A stretch of 64,000 bases of DNA, from NCBI GenBank assembly GCA_015178975.1, contig WHVD01000051.1, forward strand, positions 496,001 through 560,000. The letters are read 5' to 3'. The stretch's first letter is position 1. Every line of letters starts with the position of its first letter. The notes under the pieces are model-generated. The model saw nothing but the letters and a program-made list of their open reading frames with translations, had not been told where the DNA came from and ran no database searches. This DNA comes from Hysterangium stoloniferum. Lineage: Eukaryota; Basidiomycota; Agaricomycetes; Hysterangiales; Hysterangiaceae. The position numbers and the translations under genes were made by a program. Positions 24,593 to 35,654 of this stretch are shown here, piece by piece.

Positions 24593-25175
24593 CAGCATAG
24601 TTACCTGTATCAAACCGTGTATAGTTCGAGTGCTTTCATGCCGATCAAAACATACTACTTGTACGCAGATCTGTCGAACTATAAAACGCAGGACTTGAAA
24701 TGAAGCTTCTTCTGATGGAAACCTATTTATAGCTTTGTCTGCAGCTGAAATTGAAATTGATTTTCAGTCCGTTGCGAGGGTTTGTATAATTATCACCAGC
24801 GGTTTCCTCAAGTCTGAATCATGAACATATGGTCGAATGAATGATGTATACATGTATGGAATAAGCACGGGAGAAACGTCCGAGTGTAGCAGCTTTACAT
24901 CTTTCAACGCGATAAAATGCCTAATTTGCAAATAACTAAGGTCTACATCGGAGGTGGTTCCCGGCCGTCATGCATCGATTCAATGCGGTGTATCCAGAGT
25001 GTGTGAGATGCCACAATAGTCCAATTGCTGCTATGCTAGGCTTGTAAATGGCACGAAGATACAAGAGTATCTGCTCCATTTAGCAGAGATGGTCGGCACA
25101 TAACACTCGAGAACATTGCTATATCAGCATTCTAATACTAGCTTGATAAATAAGCGGAAATACACACCTTTAGAC
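24593..25175. other. Convergent 3' flank
   Basis: AT-rich spacer between the convergent ends of the DHTKD1-type gene and the RRG9-like gene; no gene or repeat seen. Confidence 0.45.
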
Positions 25176-25712
25176 TCATGTCAACTCCAGCTTATTTCTA
25201 TCCTTTCCGTCCTTATAAGTTAGTATTCCCTTCTCAACGCCCTCTGCCCACTCCTTGTTTACGCGTTGCCGCTTCCTCTCAGCCCAACGGGCCTTTTCTT
25301 TCATTCGCATCTCAACATTCCTCTCCTTAGACGGAGTCCATTTACTCCTGAGGATTCTGCGAACAGCTTCCGGACTGATCTTAAAACGATCTGCAAGAGC
25401 TGGTGTTGTAAAAGTATCCGGGGAATGGCTATGAAGCATTCGGAGATTCTCCATAGCTTCGCGACTGATCTTTCGAGGTGGAGACCATCCCTCTGGGAAG
25501 TGTTCCTTCAACGTACGACGGTGTTTCGCATACACATCGGGTGTAGAACCACGAGGCGGGGAGGGGGGTAGAACTGTTTTTGCTTTTGCTGGGTGTGCTG
25601 TTGGCAAAGGTGCCATTAGTGGCCTAGGAGTATCTAGTTTGGATAGCCTCCAATTCTTTGGAAGCGGTACTTTGGTCGACATGGCCCGCAAAAAATTCAC
25701 TGAGATTGACAT
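25176..25712 (-). CDS. RRG9: RRG9/neugrin-like mitochondrial protein
   Basis: A 178-residue single-exon frame. The N terminus is basic and Pro-rich, consistent with mitochondrial import. The conserved centre reads FPEGWSPPRKISREAMENLR, then FTTPALADRFKISPEAVRRI followed by LRSKWTP, the signature of the RRG9 (required for respiratory growth 9)/neugrin family. A charged helical tail follows (RMKEKARWAERKRQRVNKEW). In yeast the family supports mitochondrial genome maintenance and respiratory growth; neugrin binds 16S rRNA in animals. It shares a 127-bp divergent promoter with the coactosin-like gene. It looks intact. Confidence 0.82.
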   Translation of the reverse strand: MSISVNFLRAMSTKVPLPKNWRLSKLDTPRPLMAPLPTAHPAKAKTVLPPSPPRGSTPDVYAKHRRTLKEHFPEGWSPPRKISREAMENLRMLHSHSPDTFTTPALADRFKISPEAVRRILRSKWTPSKERNVEMRMKEKARWAERKRQRVNKEWAEGVEKGILTYKDGKDRNKLELT

Positions 25713-25839
25713 CGCCGTAACTGAAGAAATTTAGGGCGCTTGTTTATTTGAAATCTCTCCCTTGGCCTGTCACTACTCCCACATATCAGAGTCTCTTTAC
25801 CTTTCTTTTCTTATTTTTCTTTAATACAGAAGCAGTATT
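25713..25839. promoter_or_regulatory. Compact bidirectional promoter RRG9 / coactosin-like
   Basis: Only 127 bp lie between the two divergent start codons, with T-rich tracts (TTTCTTTTCTTATTTTTC) close to the + start. Confidence 0.5.
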
Positions 25840-26510
25840 ATGGCAGATGTTTCAGCTCCAGAAATTGCAGAAGGTACACCGGCTTATTTTTAGATAATAG
25901 ACATCATATAAACCAATCTGGACTGTCCAGCATACCAGGACGTGCGATCAGCCTCTGATACCGATTGGCTTCTGCTTGATTACGAGGTCCGATCTATTCC
26001 ACGTCTCATTCATTCAGTTAATAAAGTATATCTCTATATATCTCTAGAGCGATAGGTCAGACCGTTTGGTCTTAACGGCCACTGGCACAGGCGGTATTTC
26101 CGAGCTTCAGAATGCTCTCGACGACACCCGCGCCTCTTTTGCGTACGTGCGGCTTCAATACGCTAATGACAAGGAGTCAAAACGTGAAAAGTTCATTCTG
26201 GTCATCTGGATTGGCAAGTCTGTGAAAGTCATGCGAAAGGCAAAGGTATGTTTCAATTTCTGGATCATGATATTCGTTTTCCTCAAGCAGCGAAAAGGTC
26301 TCCATTCACGCTGCTAATGTGAAGCAGGTTCTTCCCGCGTACTCCTTAGATGTACCCGCAAGTAGTGGTGATGGCCTAAACGAGGAGGCGATCGTGATTA
26401 AATTAAGGAAGGTACGAACCTTGCTCTATCTTCCTCGTGCGGCGTTTCCTTAAAAATAATAATCACAAATGATTGTGCAGGCTGGAGGGGCGAGCTATGA
26501 TGGAGTCTAA
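25840..26510 (+). CDS. Coactosin-like ADF-homology actin-binding protein
   Basis: A small cytosolic F-actin-binding protein with one ADF-H/cofilin-like domain. Exon 1 is MADVSAPEIAE. Later exons give AYQDVRSASDTDWLLLDYE, SDRSDRLVLTATGTGGISEL, FAYVRLQYANDKESKREKFI with LVIWIGKSVKVMRKAK, then VKQVLPAYSLDVPASSGDGL and a final EAIVIKLRKAGGASYDGV. The K-S-K-R-x-K-F and W-I-G motifs and the terminal LRKAGGASYDG are coactosin hallmarks. The predicted length, about 140-150 residues, is normal. Four to five short introns. Appears intact. Confidence 0.85.
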
Positions 26511-27895
26511 CAACACAAATCAGTGTTAATTCCAGTAACTAAATGTTAATCAACATATTTACATTTTGCCCCGGTTGTTACTCCTGTAATTGGCTGCCTT
26601 CCACCCATTGTGAATTTCTTCCCTGGCGTGATGCATCCTTTCCCCCCCAATATACACACATTATTGCTCCTTGGTCAATATCTATCTTTAATGCTATGTC
26701 CTTTGCCTTCAGTTGTTCTCCGCTAAGCCTACATGCCAACCACCTCGTTTGCATATTTATGTTGCCATCTTTTTTTAGTATCTCCTATTTTGTTTTAGTT
26801 GAGTTTTTTTGTCAGTTGAGCTTTGAGCGACAAAACACTAACCTTTGTATTGCTACACATAAATGACCTGGACTCATCTCGAGTCGGGGCGAGCTGAATC
26901 GATAGTAAGACGTTAAGACTAGGCAATTGTACTGATATGTCAAGGGGAAGGGGCCAAATTTTTGAGAAAGGTTATTCTGAAATACCCCACGTAGCCCTGA
27001 AAGTACAGCATCCTAGCAGATCTCGGAAGCGAATGCCGTCTTCCGCTGATACGCACCTTGTCATTGGGTCACCTGCCAAAAGGACTAGGCTCAAATAGTA
27101 CATCATCGGAGCTCGAGATTGACTGCAAGCTAGAACACGTGCTCAAGAGCTGATCGTTTAAAGCTAAACCAGCCCCAGCGGAATTAAGGGCGTGATCCGA
27201 GAGTCTATGTAGACTAGGTCTTCGGATTTATAGACTTTTAAATGACTTTATGACATCACCAGAAAGAAGTACGTGAATGGCTGCAACGAGTATGCCACAC
27301 GCACGAAAACCTCATTAACATTGCTCCCCCGAGTTGCTTTTAGATTGTTAACCCAAGGTATGGTGTGATGCTCAAGCTCGTTTCGCGCAATCAAACGCTA
27401 ATGTGGCATCATGGTGCAGTTCGCACGAGACCATGTGCAGCAGGTTTTACTGCACAGCCTGAAAGTGATTACCAGCCGATGTACTTGGTGAATATAGTTG
27501 ATATCAGTCACTGTGGTGCCTCTGGCAATCACTCAAAGCGAACTTCAAAATAAGGTGAATATAGTTGACATCGGTCACTAGTGCCTCTGGCAATCACTCA
27601 AAGCAAACTTCAAAACAAGCGATCCATATATTCACATACATATCTTTATAACAAAATGTCATTACTATCCATCGTAATCTCCTACCGTCCTCCTCCTCGA
27701 ACATATCGGTGTACAATTTGGCGGAAGGTTAATAAGTGTGACCGCTCCCTCACTTCGATATTCCGGATGCCCGCGGATGAGGAATCTCTTGCCAAAGACT
27801 TTGGCTCAAAGCATCGTAAGTTGTCTGAGTATATGGGGGATAGCGAATAGACAACAGCGGCTCCGCCCTGAAAGGGAAACGTAAGTTTTCAAAAT
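26511..27895. other. Intergenic with a short tandem duplication
   Basis: No gene is supported. A two-unit tandem repeat (listed separately) lies at 27,488-27,619. Short frames around it have no family features. Confidence 0.45.
27488..27619. repeat. Two-unit tandem duplication (~66 bp)
   Basis: Unit 1 (27,488-27,554) and unit 2 (27,555-27,619) both run from GTGAATATAGTTGA through GCCTCTGGCAATCACTCAAA to CTTCAAAA, with about 6 differences and small indels. It lies in intergenic DNA about 280 bp from the aldehyde dehydrogenase stop. Confidence 0.85.
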
Positions 27896-29722
27896 TTAGG
27901 ATAACTGACACTCGACGTACTCGGCAGGGACATCCATTGAGGCCCTGTAATGAATAAAGTTGTCGAAGGCATATTTACCACCCGAATAGCCGTCTGAGAA
28001 TGTAAGAAGCCGGCGATAATTACCCAAGAAAGAACTACGTACAACCGGAGGCACCGATGCCGCCTACTGGTAATTGCGAGACTGGGCACAAGGTCAGAGA
28101 TAGTCAATATTAGAGAGTCTGACGAAAACCCACTTGCGAGCTGATAGAAAGTGTCATTGACAAAAAATCCTCCACTGAGCGTATTCTCCTTAACTTCACG
28201 AATTTTGAGGAGAAATGTTCATGTGGGAGTATTAGTACCTACTTACCACGTCTCTTTATGGCTTCATCAGAAGAGAATAGATATACCGCCAAAGGATCTG
28301 GTCGGTCAGCAATGAATTCTAGAGCATCGTCCAAGTTCTGAAGGTAACTGTCGTCAGTCGTATCCCTAAGCCCAAGAGAGACAATCCTACATCAACCGGA
28401 ACAATTGCAAGAATCGGTCCAAAAATCTCGTCTTCGAGTAGTGAATCGCCTTCTTTCACATCACGCACGATGGTGACGTCGAATTTGCGGCGAGAGGGGT
28501 CGCTCTGGCCACCGATCACAATCTGGCCTTGTGTACGGTTCAACATATCCTGTACTCTGTGGAAATGCCTGTCGTTGATGATCCCGCCTGTATCCTTTGA
28601 GTTAAGCGCCCCTTCAGGGAAGAATTCGTGCCACCTGGGTTGTCAATAAGGATTCCCGGTGTACAAATAAATATGTAAATAAAGAACCGCTCACGCTTTC
28701 TTCAAACTGGCGACGAATTTATCCTGATGGTGGCGGGGGACGAGTACGTAGTCCGGTGAAATACAAACTTGGCCAGCGTTGATCTGTTTTCCCCATAAGA
28801 CACGGCGAGCCGCAATATCCACATCGTAGTTTTCGTCAATTACAACCGGACATTTACCTCCCAACTGCATGAAACAAATTATCAGACAGGTTTGTAACCT
28901 GATTGGGGATCACTCACTTCAAGGACAACAGGTGTCATGTGCTTTGCAGCTGCTGTCGCAACAATTCTTCCCACATTCATACCGCCCGTGTAACAGACTG
29001 AAAGGAACATACAGAAATTTTAGAAAACGACGTAAAAATAACAAGGAAATAAGCAGTTACTTGAAGCCCACTTCAGTTCCAAAAGTTGAGTTGCTTGCTC
29101 GACACCACCTAGCACAACTTTGTAGCAGTCGGGATCCAAATACTTGTGAACGAGTTGCGAAATGAGATTGGAACAGTGAACCGCTAAATCTGACGGTTTC
29201 ACGAGAGCCGGGCATCCGGCTGCTATTGCTCCCATGAGTGGCTGAAGTGTCAAAAGAAATGGAGCGTTAAACGGGCTAGAAGAGAAAAATTTCCACCGTC
29301 AGTTGTCGATATAAACATGGCCCGTTGTTTAATAGAACTAACCCAATAATGAGTACCGGCCCACGAGACTGCTTGATGAGAGCTGGCTTTAATGGGGCAA
29401 ACATGGGGTGTCCATCCTTGCTCAAATCGACCGTTTGGTTCCATTCTTCCAAATTGTTCATGGCATCCAGTGTACGCTCGAAGATGGAGACAAGTTCCCC
29501 AGCATTTGCTTCGACGCGGTGCTTGCCAAAGTCTAACGAGAGGGCTTCCTGAAACAGGAGTGCGTTGTCTTGAATGAGGTATGCCAGCTGGGCAAGCTGA
29601 GCACGCCGGAAGGACAAGTCACGCAACTTCCCTGCCCTAAAAGTTCGCTGCAAGGTCTTGTGGATTTCGGAAATGTCGCTGATGGGTGTGTCGGGGACGA
29701 TTGTAGCGGAGGTGGGTTGCAT
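27896..29722 (-). CDS. Aldehyde dehydrogenase, class 3/fatty aldehyde type
   Basis: NAD(P)-dependent oxidation of aldehydes, probably aliphatic or fatty. The start MQPTSATIVPD leads to a dimer helix region (LRDLSFRRAQLAQLAYLIQD). Next come VLIIGPFNAPFLLTLQPLMG and ALVKPSDLA (cofactor site), YTGGMNVGRIV, VVLELGGKCPVVIDENYDV with the general-base Glu, and NAGQVCISPDYVL with the nucleophile Cys. After these, LLEDEIFGPILAIVPVD and a C-terminal GGKYAFDNFIHYRASMDVP ending ECQLS at 27,896. ELGGK, QVC and EIFGPI in that order identify the superfamily; the PFN and short N terminus favour class 3. There is no C-terminal membrane anchor, unlike ER fatty-aldehyde enzymes, so a soluble enzyme is likely. 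About seven short introns; no lesions seen. Confidence 0.87.
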
Positions 29723-32700
29723 GGTGAAAAATCACACGAAGCGAAGGGAGTGTGTGTGGTGGGTCAGCCTGTTTTCGGGGTAATTCGATGGTGGCTTTGC
29801 TTGTTTATAACTAGTAGAGAAGCGCCGTTATAGAGAGTGCCGATCACCTCCAGAGATCTTGGGGTCTCTTTGGGAGGTTTAAGAATTAGTTTTGTCGTAA
29901 GAGGTAAGACGTCCCCACGACGACTGAGACATATTAATCCGTTCTAGCTTCTCCTTGGATTATGATTTTCGAAGAAGCGATAAAACTTAACAGAGGCAAT
30001 TGTGATAGCCGGATCCCGCAGATCAAGGTGGACTTTCGGAATTCCCGCGTTGGATCCAATATAGCGGATCGGGAGGATGTCCATTATTCTTATTGGTGGA
30101 GTGAACTAAGGCCCATGAACACATTCATTTGCAGTCATCTGCAATACCAACTGAGAGATTCTTCCGTGCCATCAGGAGATCAGGTGGTACCGCGTCCTGA
30201 AATGAGAATCTCAGTTTTGATGGAACGGTCGTGAGAAACTTTTAAGATTTTGTTGTCCCTTGACGGCTCCAACTTCCAATAAGTTTTAAGCAACCATGTC
30301 CACATGTAACATTTTTCATGGATGTCCTTGGTGGACCAACAAACTTATCGCTACTGCACAGCTATGCCGTTGCTGTGTCACTAGAGCGTTGTATTGACTC
30401 CCGGTCAAAATGAAGACAATATAGCCTGCTATCAAGATCTACATCTAGTTCCGCAAAACATCTGTCAAATACATCTCCTTTCCGCCATCCCTAACTAGCT
30501 ATGCACCATAGGTTGCTCACTGTGTTCTGTGGCGAGGCTATTAGACAACATAAAACCAAATCTATTGGTGGGGTGAGATTAATGTTTTGGACCAGAAGCT
30601 AGGAAAGTAAAGCCGTCTTTTGATACTTAATTTAGCTATGAATGCAATAGCACAGCCAACATGGCGATTTATTTGGTGGCTAGCGGCACCCACTTTCTTC
30701 AAACGCGCGTCAAATGGCATAGCACGGTTTAAACGTGTTGCTTCCTGATACATACCTGAGGCTATGGGGCATTTTTGATAGCAATGTGTCTACGAGCCTG
30801 TCACATGATAGAATGATAAATGGACCAATTCTACTGCGAGCCAAACGTACAACCATCTCAATGTGCCTCATATTCAATGCCTGGTGAGAGTTTTACCATT
30901 CTACTGCTAGCCACTCCTAACTGGTTTATAGAAAGCATGTGATGGTGGTGGACACGGGCCCTCGCTCAAGAGTATGCTATTTCACAAATCGCGGGTCTTT
31001 TCTAAGCGAGCACCGTGCGGAGATAAAGGATGTATTATCGCTTGCGTAGCTGCTGCAGTGTTATTGTATAAACTGGTGACTACGCATTTCGGCATAAAAT
31101 TCAATTCGCATTGCTTTATTCCAATCAAACCGTATCTCCGATGGATTGTGATGAATCTTTGTAAACAAAGCAGTGTTTACACAAATACTTTCCCCAGGTT
31201 TTTAATAATCTTCTCAATGTGCCTTTTCCCGTAACGTGGTATAGCGTTCTGTAATTTTGTTCGAAACCGACGTGTCAAGTCTCGCTGCATAGTATTGAAA
31301 TGTTCCCGACCCCATAGGATCTAACACTCTCAAGGAATGAATTATGAAGACTGTCTTGCCTGAATTGTAGCAAGCGCTTCCATTGAAAACACCATTGTTG
31401 GACATCTATTGAGACAATCCGCAGTACATTTCACACCCTATCAAGACGGGATTTGATTGATTCCCATACTTGAGGCATACTCAGCTTAATAACATTGTAC
31501 ATCCACATGTATATACCTCTTCTATGCCTGGTTGGGGTTTAAACCGCAGACCGGGAGATAATGTAGTCCAGTGTACATGTGTGTAAGAGTCCGAAAAACT
31601 GCGGGATCTAGATTTTTTGAAAACCATGAATGACTTCATACTTGTAAATCGCGATCACGCCAGCTCTTGTTTTTGGCTAGTGATTGTTAATAGTACCTAG
31701 AAGTAATAGTAGTAAATACCAACCTGATAATTAAATATCTGTTCATTGCCATGTTCGCACATACATACGTATAAAGTGATATCAGAAAAGACAGACTGTG
31801 GAGGAGGGGAGGAGAGGGTGAGAGCAAAATGTGGCAGTAAAGAGGTCGGATGTCGTAAATATCTTATAAAAAACTGGAGTCAAATTGGACGAAATCATAA
31901 TCTCGGGCTAAAAGTTGTGGTTTTACTAAACAGGGGAACTGTTGATAGGCTGAGAGAGCGATCTCAGATTTAGTCGACGCAAGTTTAGAGTTTTTGGTTA
32001 TTATTGACTCTAAATCTATTGGCTTGCATCATATTAAAGGAACTGTTATCGATCTAAAGCGGCAATTGCCGCTAGTTTTCCGACCGATAGCGGCCATGTT
32101 TGTTGACAAGTCATGCAAGTTTTCATTAGAGAATATTTAGGAAAAATTCTCTGGTGATCAAAGTTGAGTCGAAATGCATCAGGGGATTCCTAAGTTCATA
32201 TAACATGTGTTAAGATTTCCTTTCGACTGAGGTTAAGATTTTCCTTCGGCTGAGATTGTAATGCGGAGTCACCGTTATCAAGTGTCGTTTCCCTATATAT
32301 TCTATCATATATTCTACACCGCCCACGCCTCTTAGGTGTTCAGTTGTATTATAGCATTAGCAATTTAAGCCAACACTTAGAACAGGGTGGTATGAATGTT
32401 TCGATAAAGGTTTCATCCGTTTTCGGATGTCGTCGGATTTTCATTTGCATAGAGGTGCCCTACATACTAGACTCTACAGTAGCTTTGTACTAGAAACCAA
32501 CGCTAAACATTACATTAAAATCAAATAAATTTAATGCTGTCCGGCATCTTGGCAGAGCTCATGCACTCGTATTAAGATCCCTTCATTCAGCCACATCGAA
32601 ACGGCTAAACGTGATCTATCTGTCGAGTTGCTAGCACTTCGCTTGATAGCAATTATATACCCTTGGCGCCTAGCAGGTAATTGACATATTGGGAACTTGC

Positions 32701-34452
32701 GCAGACCACAATAGATATTAGAATATATAACTTGGCCATTACACGAGTGAACTACTGTCTACAGGAAAGAATATTCTGGGAAGGAGAATTCAAGTATTAA
32801 GCTAAATATGATTAACCTGTGCAAGGTATGTTCCATAATATTCTGCACTAGTATATATTCTAGGGATATCAGGTTGATTACCAACATGATAACTAGACGT
32901 AGTATTCTTGGGCTCCTACTTATTTAACTCAACGTATGAATCCTTACCAAAGATTTATCTTGCTTCTCAAGTATCATTTAGTTTTCCAAACATCATATTG
33001 AGCTCTGGGTTAACCATGTTATTTCTTGATTTGAACAAGTTAATCACTGGAGTTATTGCTGAGGGAAGCCCTAAATGTACAGATGCTTTAAAGCATCAAA
33101 GTAATCATGATATGCTCCCGGCATGTAGTCTGACCATCGCATCAGCATTTACATTAAGTTGACTTTATCATGTTGGTGGATTGTCTTTAGATCCACCAGT
33201 TTATTTTCTTCCTACTTACACCGATGGATCACACCAGATCAAGGTCACTAGTCATGTATGTGCAGCAGAAGAGCTGGCGACTTCATTGGCGTGCACTATA
33301 CAACTGTCCAACGCGGTGACACCTTTTAGACATTTAGATATGAAGAGCAAATAGGACAAAGCTAACTTACTCACACCCATAGGAAATATACCGCGCGTAA
33401 CTAAAGACTTCATTCAGTTCGAGTGCGTTGCTATCAACTGAAGTCGTAACCACTATAAACTTTGATGCATCAAGGAAAAGAGGATACAACTCTCGAAAGA
33501 AAACAATCCAAATAAATGACCAAAGACGAATTCAAAGTTGAATTCTCGGACCGTCTGCTCCGGATCAGGGTGAAATTCCAATAACACCTGCATGCCTCTA
33601 GACTTTCTCTTTAAACCTTTGTTTTAGCTTAAGCCATCAGGTTGGGTACTTGTGACGCATCCTCGTTTCTAACCTGGCTCATCTCTTTACTAATATTTTG
33701 CAGACCCAAATGTCGTTCCCCACACACCAGTTCTCTTGCCCTCACACGACCCATACAGCATATCTAGAGACGTCTCGAAATCCTCCTGTCCGGATTCACT
33801 CGAAGATAGCCGTCCATGATCTACCTGGACAGGATCCTTAGAGGATGTACGTTGCATAACTACAGGAATTTGCAATATGATGCGTCCTTGGCACCGGGTC
33901 TCTAGCAACCTCACATGCCCCCAAGTATGATAGTGAGTTTTACTCCAGGCACTTTCTTCACAAAGATCTTCATAATCATCCGGTGTGATCACTTTAATGA
34001 AATTTCAAATATCGACGTTTATGTAATAATTCACGTGAAAGGTGACAATTTTTCCATTAAACCAACACCGGTTTATGGCAGGGGGGGAGAGTAGGAGTCT
34101 GGGGGTTCGATTTTAGTCTTCTTGGTTTTCATAAAGGCGCGAAATATCTTAGAACGCCTTGATTTCCGCGGAGAGAAAAAAAAAAACGAGTTGCTGTCGA
34201 CAACAACACATCTAGACAAGACACCGCACTATGTACGAATTTTGAACGAGTAGATACACCATATTGGAGTATCGAAAGCCCCAAATTTACTCGAATATCA
34301 AAGAAAATGTTAATAGAACAAATAACGGTTGATCAACCAGGTACACATCTAACCTCGGCTTCCAGGGAGAGCGAGGCATAAATTGCTCATGTCACTTGAA
34401 AGGAAAAAAGGGCAAATAGTGTTTTGTCCTTGAAACACTGGGGTATAATGTC
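29723..34452. other. 4.7-kb gene-poor stretch
   Basis: Only short unconvincing frames on both strands, AT-rich after about 30.3 kb. One fossil LTR-like segment (32,208-32,375) is listed separately. The first ~200 bp are the aldehyde dehydrogenase promoter. Confidence 0.5.
32208..32375. mobile_element. Possible fossil solo LTR
   Basis: A 168-bp segment begins TGTTAAGATTTCC and ends AGCCAACA, the TG...CA ends expected of long terminal repeats. It carries a near-duplicate of TTAAGATTTCCTTTCG...CTGAG at its 5' side and a TATA-like centre. No target-site duplication is visible and no internal region is next to it. The family is unclear (Ty1/copia-like at best); if real it is old. Confidence 0.25.
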
Positions 34453-35357
34453 TCATGAAAGGATGGCCAGTCCGACGGCACCCATAACACCGGCAGCAAA
34501 GATGGGGACCAAAGTACCGATATCGCCATTTGAGTCACTGATTCCAGTGGCCAACGGGGAGTTCTGTGTTGGGGCCCCCGTGAAGGTAGCGGCGATGGTG
34601 CTAGCGGCTTTAGCAGTGCCGTTCAGTCGCATGGCATTCCTCTATGTATGACCATCAGGAAATCGCGAGAAACGCTGCGGTTACTCCAAGATACGTACGA
34701 TAAATGCGGGGAGGTTTTCTTGAGAGGTCTCGTTGCTGTTAATCACACCAACGGCTCCAGCCCCACAAGTCCCATTGACTGAGTCAAAGAACCACATTGC
34801 GGTGGCGTTGTTGCTCCCGTCGATCGTCACGCTCAACTCAGTCGATATTGCCGTCGGGGGTCGCAGACCCGAGTTGAATCCGTTTATGGAAGAATTCGTC
34901 TGAGAGATGGGGATACATGGCGAGGCGAAGTCCGACTGGCCGACGGAAATAATTAATTCAAGGCGCGAGGCACAGTATGACGCAGACAGATGCATACCTG
35001 AACCACAGAATTTGTGCCATTGATGAACTGGGGATCATCATGAGCTTAAAGGAGACGACCGTGAGGTTTGGGAGTCTCACCCTAAACACAACTACGTCCC
35101 CTGAAAACGCATCGACTCTCTGTTATGGGAAGTTCATTCTGGGCGAGAACTGCATATAGTGAGCCTCAAACCTGGGGATCGAACACCCCCGTCCCATTCG
35201 TAGCATTTGCTCCTACGTTGATTGTGATGACTTTACCCAGTACCGATAGTGCCATCTGAATACACGAAAGTTCATCAATTCTAAAACTTGACTTTGAAAA
35301 GCATAATTCGTGTGACAGGCTTACGCTGACGATGACCAAGATACAGACGACTAACAT
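34453..35357 (-). CDS. Cupredoxin-like GPI-anchored cell-surface protein
   Basis: A fungal extracellular cupredoxin-fold protein. A hydrophobic start (MLVVCILVIVS) joins MALSVLGKVITINVGANATN and GVFDPQ, then VDAFSGDVVVFR, FINGTNSVVQSDFASPC, SINGFNSGL, STELSVTIDGSNNATAMWFF, NGTCGAGAVGVINSN. The tail is LVPIFAAGVMGAVGLAILS, a hydrophobic end preceded by SNGD, suggesting a GPI signal. N-glycosylation sites are frequent. The order (FDPQ, GD-x-V-x-F, N-x-V-x-Q-S-x-F, GFNSG, W-F, C-x-x-G-x-V) matches fungal cupredoxin surface proteins. All four usual copper ligand positions carry other residues, so it is probably not a blue-copper protein. Introns are ~50-55 nt. It is divergent from permease copy A with about 300 bp between. 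Confidence 0.8.
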
Positions 35358-35654
35358 GGGTGGTAATTGGGGGGGTGTGATGGAAACAAGAGAAATTCGG
35401 CTGAAATTTTTGAAATGAAAATATCATGGCTTATATAGGTGAAAATCGAAGCCAAAGTAATGTTCTTTGGCGATCGTCGCTTACGTACTACGGAAGCAGA
35501 GTTATAACACCAGCAGTGTGCCGCGCATTGACAGGCAGGCACTCTACAGCACGCGGCAGCCAACCAGCACCAAGGCTTACTTAAGTCGATGATTCATTAT
35601 GTCGTCTCTATACTTAACTTGGTTGCCCTTATCACCTACTGAGTCGTGGCTTCC

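Noticed and set aside
34081-34135. TTCGATTTTA motif considered as a tRNA T-arm
   Set aside because: No matching acceptor, D or anticodon arms around it; no tRNA could be folded by eye anywhere in the window.
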